Shown piece after piece: positions 27,238-35,554 of a stretch of 46,863 nt of DNA. The DNA comes from Comamonadaceae bacterium (GTDB taxonomy: Bacteria; Pseudomonadota; Gammaproteobacteria; Burkholderiales; Burkholderiaceae_C): positions 1 through 46,863 of the forward strand of contig CANJQN010000030.1 in assembly GCA_947476465.1 (NCBI GenBank). Direction: 5' to 3'. The position numbers were made by a program, and so were the translations under genes. The number at the start of each line of letters is the position of its first letter. Positions within the stretch are counted from its first letter, which is position 1. The notes beneath the pieces were generated by a model. It did not search any database. It saw only the letters and a list, made by a program, of their open reading frames with translations, and had not been told where the DNA came from.

Positions 27238-28877
27238 TGTCAATGCGATGGGTCGTGCAATGGCTGATCGCTCTGGCGTCCTTGATTGACGCAGGGAGCA
27301 TCGGCGCCGCGTTTGCCAACGAGCCCGCCGCCGCGACGCCCAGCCCGACGCTGGAACTGGTGCGAAAGCGAGGCGCCTTGCAGGTGGGCGTCAAGAACGA
27401 CTATCCGCCCTTCGGCATGCTCAGTGCCGACGGTGCCCTGCAGGGCTTCGAGATCGACATGGCCCGCGAACTGGCCCGCCGGCTCGGCGTGGGGGTGAAG
27501 CTGGTGCCGGTCACCGGGACGAGCCGCTTGCAAAAGCTCGAAGAAGGGGCGGTCGATATCGTCATCGCCACCATGGGCGACACGGCCGATCGCCGCCGCA
27601 TCGCCGCGGCGGTGGAGCCCAACTACTACGCCTCTGGCGTCACGCTGATGCTGCGGCCCGAGACCCGCGTCAAGGACTGGCAAGAGGTCCGCGGACAGAC
27701 CGTGTGCGCCACGCAAGGCAGCTACTTCAACCGGGCCATGAGCCAGCGCTACCTGTTGAACCTGTTGACCTTCAACAACGGGCGCGACGCCAAGCTCGCC
27801 CTTCGCGATGGTCGCTGCATCGGGTACATGTTCGACAACACCGCCATCTGGTCGGACCTGCGGCAACCCGAATGGGACGGCTATCACGCGCCGCTGCCGC
27901 CGGCCATGCCGGCGCCCTGGGCCATTGCGATCGCGCGCAGCGAGGCGGGCACCGATCTCGAGCGATGGGTCGGCGACGTCATGGCGCAGTGGCATCGAGA
28001 GGGCTTTCTCACCAGCCTCGAACAGACCTGGGGCCTGCCGCCGTCGCGGTTTCTCGCCGAGGCGCAGGCCCAGTGGACGCAGCGCGCCGCCGATGGCGAG
28101 TACCTGTGCCGCCGCGATGCCGCGGGCCGGTGGCCCTCGGCCTGCCGCAACCGGGTGCTCCTGACTGCCCAGGACGTGAGCGGGTTGCATCACTTCGGCC
28201 TGGAGCTGCGCGAGATCCTGGGCTGGGACCTGAGCTTCATCTATGACGACTTCGACCGCGAGCGATTTCTGCGCGGGCTTGGCGCAACAGTGTTGCTGAT
28301 GCTGGCCTGCATCGCCGGCAGCCTGGCGGTGGGAGCGGCCGGTGCGGTGCTGGCTGAATCGCGCCTGCGGCTGCTCGGGGGGCTGGCGCGAGGGGCCGCT
28401 GTCTGGGGCCGCATGACGCCGCCGCTGTTGCAGATGTACCTGCTGTTCTTCGGCTTCGGGGCCCTGCTGTGGACGGCGTACGGGATCAGCCTTTCGCCCT
28501 GGGTGGTGGCCGTGTGGTGCCTGAGTTATTACACGGGGTCGTCGGTGATGACCGCGCTGCTGGACGCTGCAGCCCTCAGACGTGATGCCGAGCCCGAGTT
28601 CCGGCTGCGATGGCGTGCATTGCCGCGGGTCTACGGACATGCCGCGGGTTCGGTGACCGCGTCTCTCGTGAACGTCAGCAAGGCCACCATGATGGCTTCG
28701 GTCATTGCCGTGCCCGAGTTGATGTCGGCGTCCACCAGCATCCTGGTCGACAACGGCAACGTCAAGGAAGTGATGAACATGCTGGTGCTGGTGTTCCTGG
28801 TGCTGATCGCGGTGACGGTGCGGCTGTTGGGTCAGCTGGAGGGCCGGCTGCGCTCGGTCGGGTCGGGGCGGCAATGA
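27237..28877 (+). CDS. Solute-binding protein fused to ABC permease
   Basis: A 546-residue fusion. Signal peptide/anchor 1-28, then a family-3 binding domain (GALQVGVKNDYPPFGML, GFEIDMARELARRLGV, DIVIATMGDTADRRR, NYYASGVTLML). Paired cysteines in TVCATQGSYFN and DGRCIGYMF and a Cys motif (YLCRRD...SACRN) end the domain near residue 305. Residues about 340-540 form a HisM/GlnP-type permease with four or five helices. The EAA coupling loop (expected E-A-A-x3-G) reads DAAALRRDAEPEF, without the invariant glycine, followed by a better conserved SVIAVPELM. The binding domain is a clear paralogue of the upstream protein. The start overlaps the methyltransferase stop by 1 nt (TGATG). Such fusions are well known in Gram-positives and rarer in proteobacteria. 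Confidence 0.85.
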   Translation: MSMRWVVQWLIALASLIDAGSIGAAFANEPAAATPSPTLELVRKRGALQVGVKNDYPPFGMLSADGALQGFEIDMARELARRLGVGVKLVPVTGTSRLQKLEEGAVDIVIATMGDTADRRRIAAAVEPNYYASGVTLMLRPETRVKDWQEVRGQTVCATQGSYFNRAMSQRYLLNLLTFNNGRDAKLALRDGRCIGYMFDNTAIWSDLRQPEWDGYHAPLPPAMPAPWAIAIARSEAGTDLERWVGDVMAQWHREGFLTSLEQTWGLPPSRFLAEAQAQWTQRAADGEYLCRRDAAGRWPSACRNRVLLTAQDVSGLHHFGLELREILGWDLSFIYDDFDRERFLRGLGATVLLMLACIAGSLAVGAAGAVLAESRLRLLGGLARGAAVWGRMTPPLLQMYLLFFGFGALLWTAYGISLSPWVVAVWCLSYYTGSSVMTALLDAAALRRDAEPEFRLRWRALPRVYGHAAGSVTASLVNVSKATMMASVIAVPELMSASTSILVDNGNVKEVMNMLVLVFLVLIAVTVRLLGQLEGRLRSVGSGRQ

Positions 28878-29560
28878 ACGAGCTGAAGGCGCTCGTCACT
28901 TGGACGCCCTACCTGCTGGAGGGCTTCCTCTGGAACATTTTGATCGCCGCGTTCGCCATGGTGCTGGGCACCGCCGTCGGCGCCGCGTTGGCATGGGCAC
29001 GGCTGTCCGACGGCCGCAGCCTGCGCCGCCTCAGCACCGGCCTGACCGAACTCACGCGCAACATCCCCACCATCGTGTTCCAGTTCTACCTGGCCCTCAT
29101 GCTCCCCAGCGAGTGGCTGGTGCCCGGCACCGCCTGGGTGATCGGCGTGCCGGCCTGGCTCAAGGCCTCACTGGCGCTGTCGGTGGCGGTGGTGGGCTTC
29201 ACCTCGGACAACCTGCTGATCGCCATGCGCGAGTGGCGCAAGGGCGAGCACGGCGCGGCGCTGCTGTTCGTGCCGGCCTGGGGCACCTATCTGCTGATCA
29301 TCGTGATCGCATCGAGCACGGCCTCGATCATCGGCGTGGGTGAGCTGGTCAGCCGCGCCAACACCGTCATCATTGCAACGGGCAATTCGCAGCTGATGAT
29401 CCCGGTGTACCTCTACGCCATCTGCATCTTCTTTTGCTTTTGCTACCCGCTGATCGCGCTGCTCAACCGGGCCAAGCTGCTTCTGGCTGAACGCACGCGC
29501 CGCGCCAATGAACCTGATGCCGGGACCGGTGCCGTGACGACACCGACATCAAGGGCATGA
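28874..29560 (+). CDS. Amino-acid-type ABC permease
   Basis: A 228-residue inner-membrane permease of the His/Glu/Gln family with about five helices. The typical N-terminal TPYLLEGFLWNILIAAFAMVLGTAVGA and the ELTRNIPTIVFQFYLAL segment are present. The cytoplasmic EAA loop is poorly conserved (IAMREWRKGEHGAALLF), while the following ASIIGVGELVSRA is recognisable. It overlaps the fusion gene by 4 nt (ATGA) and is the last gene of the unit. It would pair with the fused permease as a heterodimer. No ATPase gene follows; the next gene, pyrD, is convergent 7 nt away. Confidence 0.85.
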   Translation: MNELKALVTWTPYLLEGFLWNILIAAFAMVLGTAVGAALAWARLSDGRSLRRLSTGLTELTRNIPTIVFQFYLALMLPSEWLVPGTAWVIGVPAWLKASLALSVAVVGFTSDNLLIAMREWRKGEHGAALLFVPAWGTYLLIIVIASSTASIIGVGELVSRANTVIIATGNSQLMIPVYLYAICIFFCFCYPLIALLNRAKLLLAERTRRANEPDAGTGAVTTPTSRA

Positions 29561-29567
29561 GGTTGGG

Positions 29568-30635
29568 TCAGCGCGCCGCTGCTCGGCGTTTGGCGTGTCG
29601 GGCAAGCGCCTGCGCCGCCTCGCTGACCACCGCCGGGCCTCGGTAGATCAGGCCGGTGTAGATCTGCACCAGATCAGCGCCAGCCTCGACCTTGCTCACC
29701 GCGTCGGCGCCGCTGAAAACGCCGCCCACGCCGATGATGGGAAAGCCGGGGCCCAGGGCCGCGCGCAGCTGGCGGATCACGCGGTTGCTGGCTTCCAGCA
29801 CCGGCCGGCCCGACAGGCCGCCGGCTTCATCGGCATGCGGCATGCCCTTGACGGCCTCGCGCGCGAGCGTGGTGTTGGTGGCCACCACGCCGTCCATGCC
29901 GTGGCGGCGCAAGGTGGCGGCGATCACCTCGACCTGGGCTTGGTCGAGGTCGGGCGCGATCTTGACGAACAGGGGCACCTGGCGGCCGGTGCGCTGGCGC
30001 AGTTCGGTGCGGCGCTGCGCCAGCGCGCCCAGCAGGCTGTCAAGCGCCTCGTCGCTTTGCAGCGCACGCAGGTTTTTGGTGTTGGGGCTGGAGATGTTGA
30101 CCGTGACGTAGTCGGCGTGCGGGTACACGCCTTCCAGGCCGATCAGGTAGTCGTCGGTGGCCCGCTCGATGGGTGTGGCGGCGTTCTTGCCGATGTTCAG
30201 GCCCAGCACCAGGGGCTGGCGGCCCTGGCGTACCCGTGAGCGCTTCACGTTGGCGATGAAGGCCTTCAGGCCGTCATTGTTGAAGCCCAGGCGGTTGATC
30301 AGGGCGTCAGCGGCCGGCAGGCGGAACATGCGGGGCTTGGGGTTGCCCGGCTGCGCCAGGGGCGTGACAGTGCCCACCTCCACGAACCCGAAGCCCATGC
30401 CGGCGAGCGCGTCGATACAACGAGCGTTCTTGTCCAGGCCGGCGGCCAGGCCGATGCGGTTGGGAAAGCGCAGGCCGGCGATCTCGACCGGGTCGCTCAC
30501 CTGGTTCTGGTGCCACAGGTGGCGGGCGGGTGTGCATTGCAGGCCGGCGAGCGTGTTCAGGGTGAGGTCGTGCGCCGCCTCGGGGTCGAGCTGGAACAGC
30601 AGGGAACGGGCGAGCGGGTAGGGCAGGAGGGCCAT
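29568..30635 (-). CDS. pyrD: Dihydroorotate dehydrogenase (quinone), class 2
   Basis: The fourth step of pyrimidine synthesis: oxidation of dihydroorotate to orotate with quinone as acceptor, at the inner membrane. The 355-residue length and N-terminal membrane-associating helix ([22 protein letters not shown]) identify class 2. FMN-site motifs are visible: [45 protein letters not shown], the catalytic-serine region [14 protein letters not shown], and [37 protein letters not shown] 30635 is chosen as the family start; upstream codons would run into the rpiA promoter region. It is divergent from rpiA with 42 nt between starts. Confidence 0.96.
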   Translation of the reverse strand: MALLPYPLARSLLFQLDPEAAHDLTLNTLAGLQCTPARHLWHQNQVSDPVEIAGLRFPNRIGLAAGLDKNARCIDALAGMGFGFVEVGTVTPLAQPGNPKPRMFRLPAADALINRLGFNNDGLKAFIANVKRSRVRQGRQPLVLGLNIGKNAATPIERATDDYLIGLEGVYPHADYVTVNISSPNTKNLRALQSDEALDSLLGALAQRRTELRQRTGRQVPLFVKIAPDLDQAQVEVIAATLRRHGMDGVVATNTTLAREAVKGMPHADEAGGLSGRPVLEASNRVIRQLRAALGPGFPIIGVGGVFSGADAVSKVEAGADLVQIYTGLIYRGPAVVSEAAQALARHAKRRAAAR

Positions 30636-30677
30636 GGATAATGTTTGGATGCTTCTTATGCAGTGGAGGATTGTCGC

Positions 30678-31349
30678 GTGACTCAGGATGAATTGAAGGC
30701 GCTGGTGGGCCAGGCGGCGCTGCACTACGTGGTGCCGGGCGAACTGGTGGGGGTGGGCACGGGCTCGACGGTCAACAAGTTCATCGACGCGCTCGGCGCC
30801 ATGAAAACCCGCATCCGTGGCGCGGTGTCCAGCTCCGAGGCGTCCACCGCGCGCCTGCTGGCGCTGGGCATCCCGGTGTTCGACGCGAACGAGGCGGGCG
30901 AGCTGGCCGTCTACATCGACGGGGCCGACGAGATCGACGGGCGCGGCTTCATGGTCAAGGGAGGGGGCGCGGCGCTCACGCGCGAAAAAATCGTGGCGGC
31001 GCAGTCAAGGCGCTTTGTGTGCATCGCCGACGAATCCAAGCGGGTGGCGGTGCTGGGGCGCTTTCCCTTGCCGGTGGAGGTGATTGCTATGGCCACCGCA
31101 CGCATCACGCGCCAGTTCTCGGCGCTGGGGGGTACCGCCCATGTGCGGGTGCGTGACGGTGTCCCGGTGCTCACCGACAACGGGCAGCACATTCTGGATG
31201 TGACGGGGCTGCAAATCCGCGACCCGCTCGGGTTCGAATCCGAGGTGAACCAGTGGCCGGGTGTGGTGACCGTGGGGGTGTTCGCCCACCAGAAGGCGGC
31301 CGTGTGCCTGCTGGGCACCGCCGCGGGTGTGGAGACGGTCGTCTACTGA
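30678..31349 (+). CDS. rpiA: Ribose-5-phosphate isomerase A
   Basis: Interconverts ribose 5-phosphate and ribulose 5-phosphate in the pentose phosphate pathway. The 223-residue protein shows [20 protein letters not shown], the catalytic DGADEID and [14 protein letters not shown], with CIADESK after. GTG 30678 is chosen because GGAGG at 30665-30669 sits eight bases upstream; TTG 30645 would add 11 residues and overlap the pyrD promoter region. Confidence 0.95.
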   Translation: MTQDELKALVGQAALHYVVPGELVGVGTGSTVNKFIDALGAMKTRIRGAVSSSEASTARLLALGIPVFDANEAGELAVYIDGADEIDGRGFMVKGGGAALTREKIVAAQSRRFVCIADESKRVAVLGRFPLPVEVIAMATARITRQFSALGGTAHVRVRDGVPVLTDNGQHILDVTGLQIRDPLGFESEVNQWPGVVTVGVFAHQKAAVCLLGTAAGVETVVY

Positions 31350-31364
31350 CGTTTTCCGCCTGTT

Positions 31365-31379
31365 CGCACCCAAGGTGCG
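31365..31379. terminator. Short hairpin between rpiA and chaperone gene
   Basis: CGCACC-CAA-GGTGCG forms a 6-bp stem in the 41-nt gap between two convergent genes. CCTTTTA follows ten bases later. It may act as a weak bidirectional terminator. Confidence 0.35.
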
Positions 31380-31390
31380 TTCAGGCCCTT

Positions 31391-31867
31391 TTATCCAAAA
31401 ATGCGGGCCCCTTCCGAGCTTGACGGCATGCGGGCGGTCTCGGGCGCGGCATGGTCGGTCTTGGCGGCGCCAAGGCGCTTTTTCCAGCGCTCGGCCTGGT
31501 TGACGAAGGTCTCGACCATTTTCTCGAACGAGGCGTCTTCGAGCTCGGTGACGCCGCGCGCCTGCGCCAGGATGACGCCGTTGGTGGCCTCTTCCAGGCC
31601 GAGCGTGGCGCCGTCGGTGCGGTGCCAGTACAGGTTGGCGATCATCAGCTCGCGCAGCAGCGGCTCGGCGCCGTGCATCGGAAGTTCGTCGAGGTAGACC
31701 GACAAAATGAGCTGGCCGCTGGCGTCGTCGAACTCGATGTTCAGGACGATGTCACCGTCGAACAGGAGCACGCAGCTGTTGCTTTTTTCGTCGAGGGTGA
31801 GCTCCGGCAGTGTGAGCATGTTGCCGAAGTTGGCGATCAGCTTGAGTGCGAGGTTGCGTTTGTCCAC
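31391..31867 (-). CDS. CesT-family type III secretion chaperone
   Basis: A 158-residue small acidic protein with the class I type III chaperone pattern: an amphipathic N-terminal helix (LALKLIANFGNML), a strand pair (SCVLLFDGDIVLNIEFDD, LILSVYLDELP), LLRELMIANLYWHRTDGATLGLEEATNGVIL, and a C-terminal helix (FEKMVETFVNQAERWKKRL). A flexible Ala/Ser-rich tail follows. Such proteins bind effector N-termini as dimers before secretion. The GTG start has AGGAG close upstream. No secretion apparatus genes are in the window, so it is an orphan chaperone serving a remote machine, or a relic. The gene immediately upstream on the same strand is the natural candidate client. Confidence 0.82.
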   Translation of the reverse strand: MDKRNLALKLIANFGNMLTLPELTLDEKSNSCVLLFDGDIVLNIEFDDASGQLILSVYLDELPMHGAEPLLRELMIANLYWHRTDGATLGLEEATNGVILAQARGVTELEDASFEKMVETFVNQAERWKKRLGAAKTDHAAPETARMPSSSEGARIFG

Positions 31868-31934
31868 GTGGTTCTCCTGTGAGGCGTGTCGGAACGTTCA
31901 AAGTCTATCGCCAGAGCGGCATTAAATGAAACGT

Positions 31935-32468
31935 TTAGGACTCGTTTGATTTAAGAATATGGTGCATTTCGTCCGTATTTCTCGCTGACATCAGCCGTTG
32001 GGCGAACCGCGCCGCCTGTTCGGTGATGGCGTCGAGCTCGCTGCCGGTCAGCTCGCGCGTCGTCCACGGGCTGGCGGGTTCGCGCCGCAGCGAAGCGGTG
32101 GCGTGCTCCTCGCTCAGGTGGATGAGCGCATTGACCGAGCCTGGGACCTGGGTGCGGCCGGCGCAATCGGCCATGAGGCGAGCCGCTACGCGTTCGCGCA
32201 CGCTGGCATCGTTGGCCTGCAAGAATGCTCGCGCCTGGGGTGTGGCGACAGCGGCATGGCGTCGCGCCAGGGGGGTCACGCCGCCGGCCCGCGAGCCTTT
32301 TTCCCGCTGCAGGCCCATCCAGCCGGACAAGACCTTGGTGGCACCGGCCAGCCAGCGGCGCGGGGCCGGTCGCGCTGCGGTATCGGCTGAGGCGGCCATG
32401 CCGCTGCGGGCGCCCGGCGAGAGCGCGCCCGGGCGCGGTGTGAGGGGCATCCTGGCGGGGTCGGGCAT
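31935..32468 (-). CDS. Hypothetical protein, candidate type III effector
   Basis: I do not recognise this 177-residue protein. Residues 1-40 are rich in Ala, Pro, Ser and Arg with no acidic cluster, compatible with a disordered secretion signal. Residues about 70-165 look helical (ARAFLQANDASVRERVAARL, GSELDAITEQAARFAQRLMS). AGGAG five bases before the ATG supports the start. It sits 67 nt upstream of a CesT-type chaperone gene on the same strand, the usual arrangement for an effector and its dedicated chaperone. The assignment is by neighbourhood and composition only; a housekeeping protein that happens to lie here is also possible. Confidence 0.6.
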   Translation of the reverse strand: MPDPARMPLTPRPGALSPGARSGMAASADTAARPAPRRWLAGATKVLSGWMGLQREKGSRAGGVTPLARRHAAVATPQARAFLQANDASVRERVAARLMADCAGRTQVPGSVNALIHLSEEHATASLRREPASPWTTRELTGSELDAITEQAARFAQRLMSARNTDEMHHILKSNES

Positions 32469-32481
32469 GGTGCTCCTGGCA

Positions 32482-32498
32482 TTCGACGACGCGTCGAA
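32482..32498. promoter_or_regulatory. Perfect palindrome upstream of candidate effector
   Basis: TTCGACG (32482-32488) and CGTCGAA (32492-32498) are perfect inverted arms with a 3-nt centre, 14 bases from the start codon of the minus-strand gene at 32468. The position suits a repressor operator or a 5'-UTR hairpin that occludes initiation. No known type III regulator box was recognised. Confidence 0.45.
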
Positions 32499-32583
32499 CC
32501 CATCAGTGACCGTGCCGGTGCGGTGGTTCCGCCGATGTGGCTCTGGTTGGCAAAAGCCCTGGAGAAAGTCCTAAAAAAACACG

Positions 32584-33252
32584 CTAGAACCGAATGCCAG
32601 CGGGGTTGTCCCGGCGTGACCCGGCCGGCGCCAGGGCCGGCGGCAGGGGGGTCGCCGCGTCGGCCTGCGCCGGTGTGTTGGCTGGCGGTGCCGCGCCGGA
32701 GGCGGCCCGGGCGCTGGGCGTGGTGGTACGGGGCGCCAGAGGTGTTGCGGCGGCCTGACGCCAGCCGCTGGGGAGCGCCGAGACCTTCGGGTAGCCCGCC
32801 GCATCGAGGTACTGCGTCCAGTCGGCGCTGGAGAAGCCGCGCACCAGTTGACCGCCGACCATCAGCAGTGGCAGCGTGCGCTCGCCGGCCAGCCGCAGCA
32901 GCGCCTCGACGTCCTCGAAGGTCTGCACGCTGCGCTCGCTGAACGGGATGCCGCGCACAGCCAGCAGGCCGCGTCCCTGGTCGCAGGGGTCGCAGTTCGC
33001 GCCCGTGTACAGCGTGACGGGAAAGCGCGAGACGATCTGACGCAGCTCGAAGGGCAGGGTCTGGGTGCTGGTGCCGACGCCGGGCGTCTCATGGAGCGAC
33101 GTCCGCGCGTTCGGATCGGCCGGCGGGGTGTCGCTGAAGGTGACCCGGCCGTCCGGACCCACGATCCGGTACACCTGTTGCGCGTCGGCCAAAGGCGCGG
33201 CCAGGGCCAGCGCCAGACAGGCCCACACGAGCGGTATGCGTTTCTTAGTCAT
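32584..33252 (-). CDS. Exported DUF4124/glutaredoxin-like protein
   Basis: A 222-residue exported protein. Signal peptide 1-24 (ending LADAQQ), a DUF4124-like segment (VYRIVGPDGRVTFSDTPP, residues 27-44), then a thioredoxin-fold domain of glutaredoxin type with the redox motif CDPC at residues 87-90 and a TLPLLMVGGQLVRGFS cis-proline region near residue 131. The last 60 residues are Ala/Pro/Thr-rich and probably disordered. A periplasmic thiol-disulfide role is likely, with partner unknown. A run of seven T on the minus strand just after the stop (about 32573-32579) may mark transcript end, though no stem is obvious. Confidence 0.8.
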   Translation of the reverse strand: MTKKRIPLVWACLALALAAPLADAQQVYRIVGPDGRVTFSDTPPADPNARTSLHETPGVGTSTQTLPFELRQIVSRFPVTLYTGANCDPCDQGRGLLAVRGIPFSERSVQTFEDVEALLRLAGERTLPLLMVGGQLVRGFSSADWTQYLDAAGYPKVSALPSGWRQAAATPLAPRTTTPSARAASGAAPPANTPAQADAATPLPPALAPAGSRRDNPAGIRF

Positions 33253-33292
33253 CGATTCAGCTCCTGCGTCACCCCTATCTTGCCTCAGCTTT

Positions 33293-35323
33293 TCAGCTCA
33301 TGCCTTGATGTCGCAGCAAGGCATCGAGCGCCGGCTCCCGGCCGCGAAACGCCTTGAACGACGTCATGGCAGGCCGGCTGCCGCCAGCCTCCAGAATCTC
33401 CTGGCGATAGCGGCGGCCCGTCTCCAGGCTGGGATGGCCGTCGGCGTCCATGGTTTCCTCGAACGCCGCATAGGCGTCGGCCGACAGCACCTCGGCCCAT
33501 TTATAGCTGTAGTAGCCCGCCGCGTAACCGCCAGCGAAGATGTGGCTGAAGGTGTGGGCGGTGCGGCTAAAGGCGGGCGCCGGGATCACCGCGACCTCGC
33601 CCTGCACCGTTGCCAGCAGCGGCATGAAGTCCTGCGAAGGGTCGTGCTCGGTGTGCGCCAGCATGTCGAACAGGGCGAACTCGATCTGCCGCAGCGTCTG
33701 CAGCCCGCTCTGGTAATTGCGCGCCGCCAGCATCTTGTCGAACAGCGCGCGGGGCACAGGCTCGCCGGTGTCGACATGGGCGGTCATGTGCCGCAGAACG
33801 CTCCACTCCCAGCAGAAGTTCTCCATAAACTGGCTGGGCAGCTCGACGGCGTCCCACTCGACGCCGCTGATGCCAGAGACGTCGCGTTCGTTCACGCGGG
33901 TGAGCATGTGGTGCAGGCCGTGACCGGCCTCGTGGAACAGGGTGGTGACGTCGTCGTGCGTGAGCAGCGGCGGCTTGCCGTCCACGCCGTCGGCGAAGTT
34001 GCACACCAGGTGCGCCACCGGTGTCTGCAGCGCGCCGGTGTCGGGCCGCAACCAGCGGGCGCGCACATCGTCCATCCAGGCGCCGCCGCGCTTGCCGCTG
34101 CGCGCCGCCGGGTCCAGGTAGAACTGGCCCACCAGCTCACCGCCGCGCTCGATGCGGTAGAACTCCACGCGCTCGTGCCATACCGGGGCGCTGTCGCGGC
34201 GGATCGACACCTCGAACAGGGTTTCGACGATCTTGAACAGGCCGGCGAGCACCTTGGGTGCGGTGAAATACTGCTTGACCTCCAGCTCGCTGAAGGCGTA
34301 GCGGGCTTCCTTGAGCTTCTCGCCGATGTAGGGCCAGTCCCAGGGCTGCGGATCACGGATGCCCAGGTGCTCGGCGGCAAAGGCACGCAGGTCGGCCACA
34401 TCGCGCTGCGCATAGGGGCGGGCCTTGGTGGCGAGCTGGCGCAGGAAGTCGATCACCTCGCGCGGCGATTGCGCCATTTTCGGCACCAGGGAGACCTCGC
34501 CGAAATTGCGGTAGCCCAGCAGCTGGGCCTCCTCGAGCCGCAGCGCCAGGATCTCGCCGATCAACGCGCTGTTGTCGAACTGGCGGGCATCCTCGGGGGC
34601 TTGGTCACTGGCCCGGGTGACATAGGCGCGATAAAGATGCTCGCGCAGTTCACTGCTGCGGGCGAATTGCATCACCGGCAGGTAGCTGGGCATCTTGAGG
34701 GTGAGCTTGTGGCCATCCCGGCCTTCGGCCAGGGCCGCCGCGCGGGCCGCGTTGATCACGTCCGGCGGCACGCCGGCGAGTTCCTCGGCGCTCACGTAGT
34801 GGGCGAAGGCCTCGGTGGCGTCCAGTGCGTTCTCGCTGAATTTCTGGCTGAGCTCTGCCTGGCGCTCCTGGATCTGGGCGAAGCGTTCCTTGGGAGCGCC
34901 GGTGAGTTCGGCGCCGCCCAACACGAAATTACGGATGGCGTTGCGCAGGGCCTGGCGCTGCTCGGGGTTGAGCGTGGCCGCATCGATGGCCTTGTACTTG
35001 TCGTACAGCCGCTCGTCGCTGCCCAGCCGGGTCCAGAAATCGGTGATGCGGGGCAGGGCGGCGTTGTAGGCGGCGCGCAGCTCGGGCGTGTCGGCCACGC
35101 TGTTGAGGTGGCTCACCGCGCCCCAGGCGCGGCTCAGCTTTTCGGTGGCGCAGTCCAGGGTGAGGGCCAGGTGCCGCCACTCGGCCGGAAAGTCGGGGGC
35201 GGTCACCGCCTCTAGGGCCTGTTCACCGCGGGCCAGCAGCTCGTCCATGGCCGGGGCGACGTGTTCGGGGCGGATGCGGTCGAACAGTGGAAGGTCTTCA
35301 AAATCGAGAAGCGGATTGCTCAT
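33293..35323 (-). CDS. prlC: Oligopeptidase A (M3 metallopeptidase)
   Basis: A cytosolic zinc oligopeptidase that degrades short peptides, including cleaved signal peptides. The 676-residue length fits the enterobacterial enzyme (about 680). The M3 zinc motif is intact (TTLFHEAGHGLHHML, near residue 463), with the third ligand region GISGVEWDAVELPSQFMENF after it and the C-terminal substrate-closing YSYKWAEVLSADAYAAFEE. The start MSNPLLDFEDLPLFDRIRPEHV is typical. It lies 40 nt upstream of the glutaredoxin-like gene on the same strand and may be co-transcribed with it. Confidence 0.94.
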   Translation of the reverse strand: MSNPLLDFEDLPLFDRIRPEHVAPAMDELLARGEQALEAVTAPDFPAEWRHLALTLDCATEKLSRAWGAVSHLNSVADTPELRAAYNAALPRITDFWTRLGSDERLYDKYKAIDAATLNPEQRQALRNAIRNFVLGGAELTGAPKERFAQIQERQAELSQKFSENALDATEAFAHYVSAEELAGVPPDVINAARAAALAEGRDGHKLTLKMPSYLPVMQFARSSELREHLYRAYVTRASDQAPEDARQFDNSALIGEILALRLEEAQLLGYRNFGEVSLVPKMAQSPREVIDFLRQLATKARPYAQRDVADLRAFAAEHLGIRDPQPWDWPYIGEKLKEARYAFSELEVKQYFTAPKVLAGLFKIVETLFEVSIRRDSAPVWHERVEFYRIERGGELVGQFYLDPAARSGKRGGAWMDDVRARWLRPDTGALQTPVAHLVCNFADGVDGKPPLLTHDDVTTLFHEAGHGLHHMLTRVNERDVSGISGVEWDAVELPSQFMENFCWEWSVLRHMTAHVDTGEPVPRALFDKMLAARNYQSGLQTLRQIEFALFDMLAHTEHDPSQDFMPLLATVQGEVAVIPAPAFSRTAHTFSHIFAGGYAAGYYSYKWAEVLSADAYAAFEETMDADGHPSLETGRRYRQEILEAGGSRPAMTSFKAFRGREPALDALLRHQGMS

Positions 35324-35389
35324 GCCCTCAATTTTGAGGCAGCCGCACCGCCCTCAAGGCCCGCAAGGAATAAAAAGCAGGCCCCAACA

Positions 35390-35550
35390 TTCCAGGGCAA
35401 CCGCGGAACCGGCTTTGCCGGGCCGCTGGTGGCGCCCCCTGAGGGGGCTGAGTGGCCGCGGCTCCGGGCCTGCCGACGCAGGCCTGGACGGCTGCGAAGA
35501 GCCTACGCCTCTGGCGCAGGCTCCACGGCTAGCAGTGAGCCGCTTCGGGG
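35390..35550. repeat. Interspersed GC-rich hairpin repeat
   Basis: The gap between prlC and folD holds a dense cluster of inverted repeats: GCGCCCCCTGAGGGGG, CCTGCCGACGCAGG and GCCTACGCC...GGCGCAGGC. I recognise this composite as a type of interspersed non-coding element in Comamonadaceae genomes, from memory rather than by search. It would form a strong cruciform or mRNA hairpin and may terminate folD-distal transcription. Confidence 0.5.
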
Positions 35551-35554
35551 GGGG

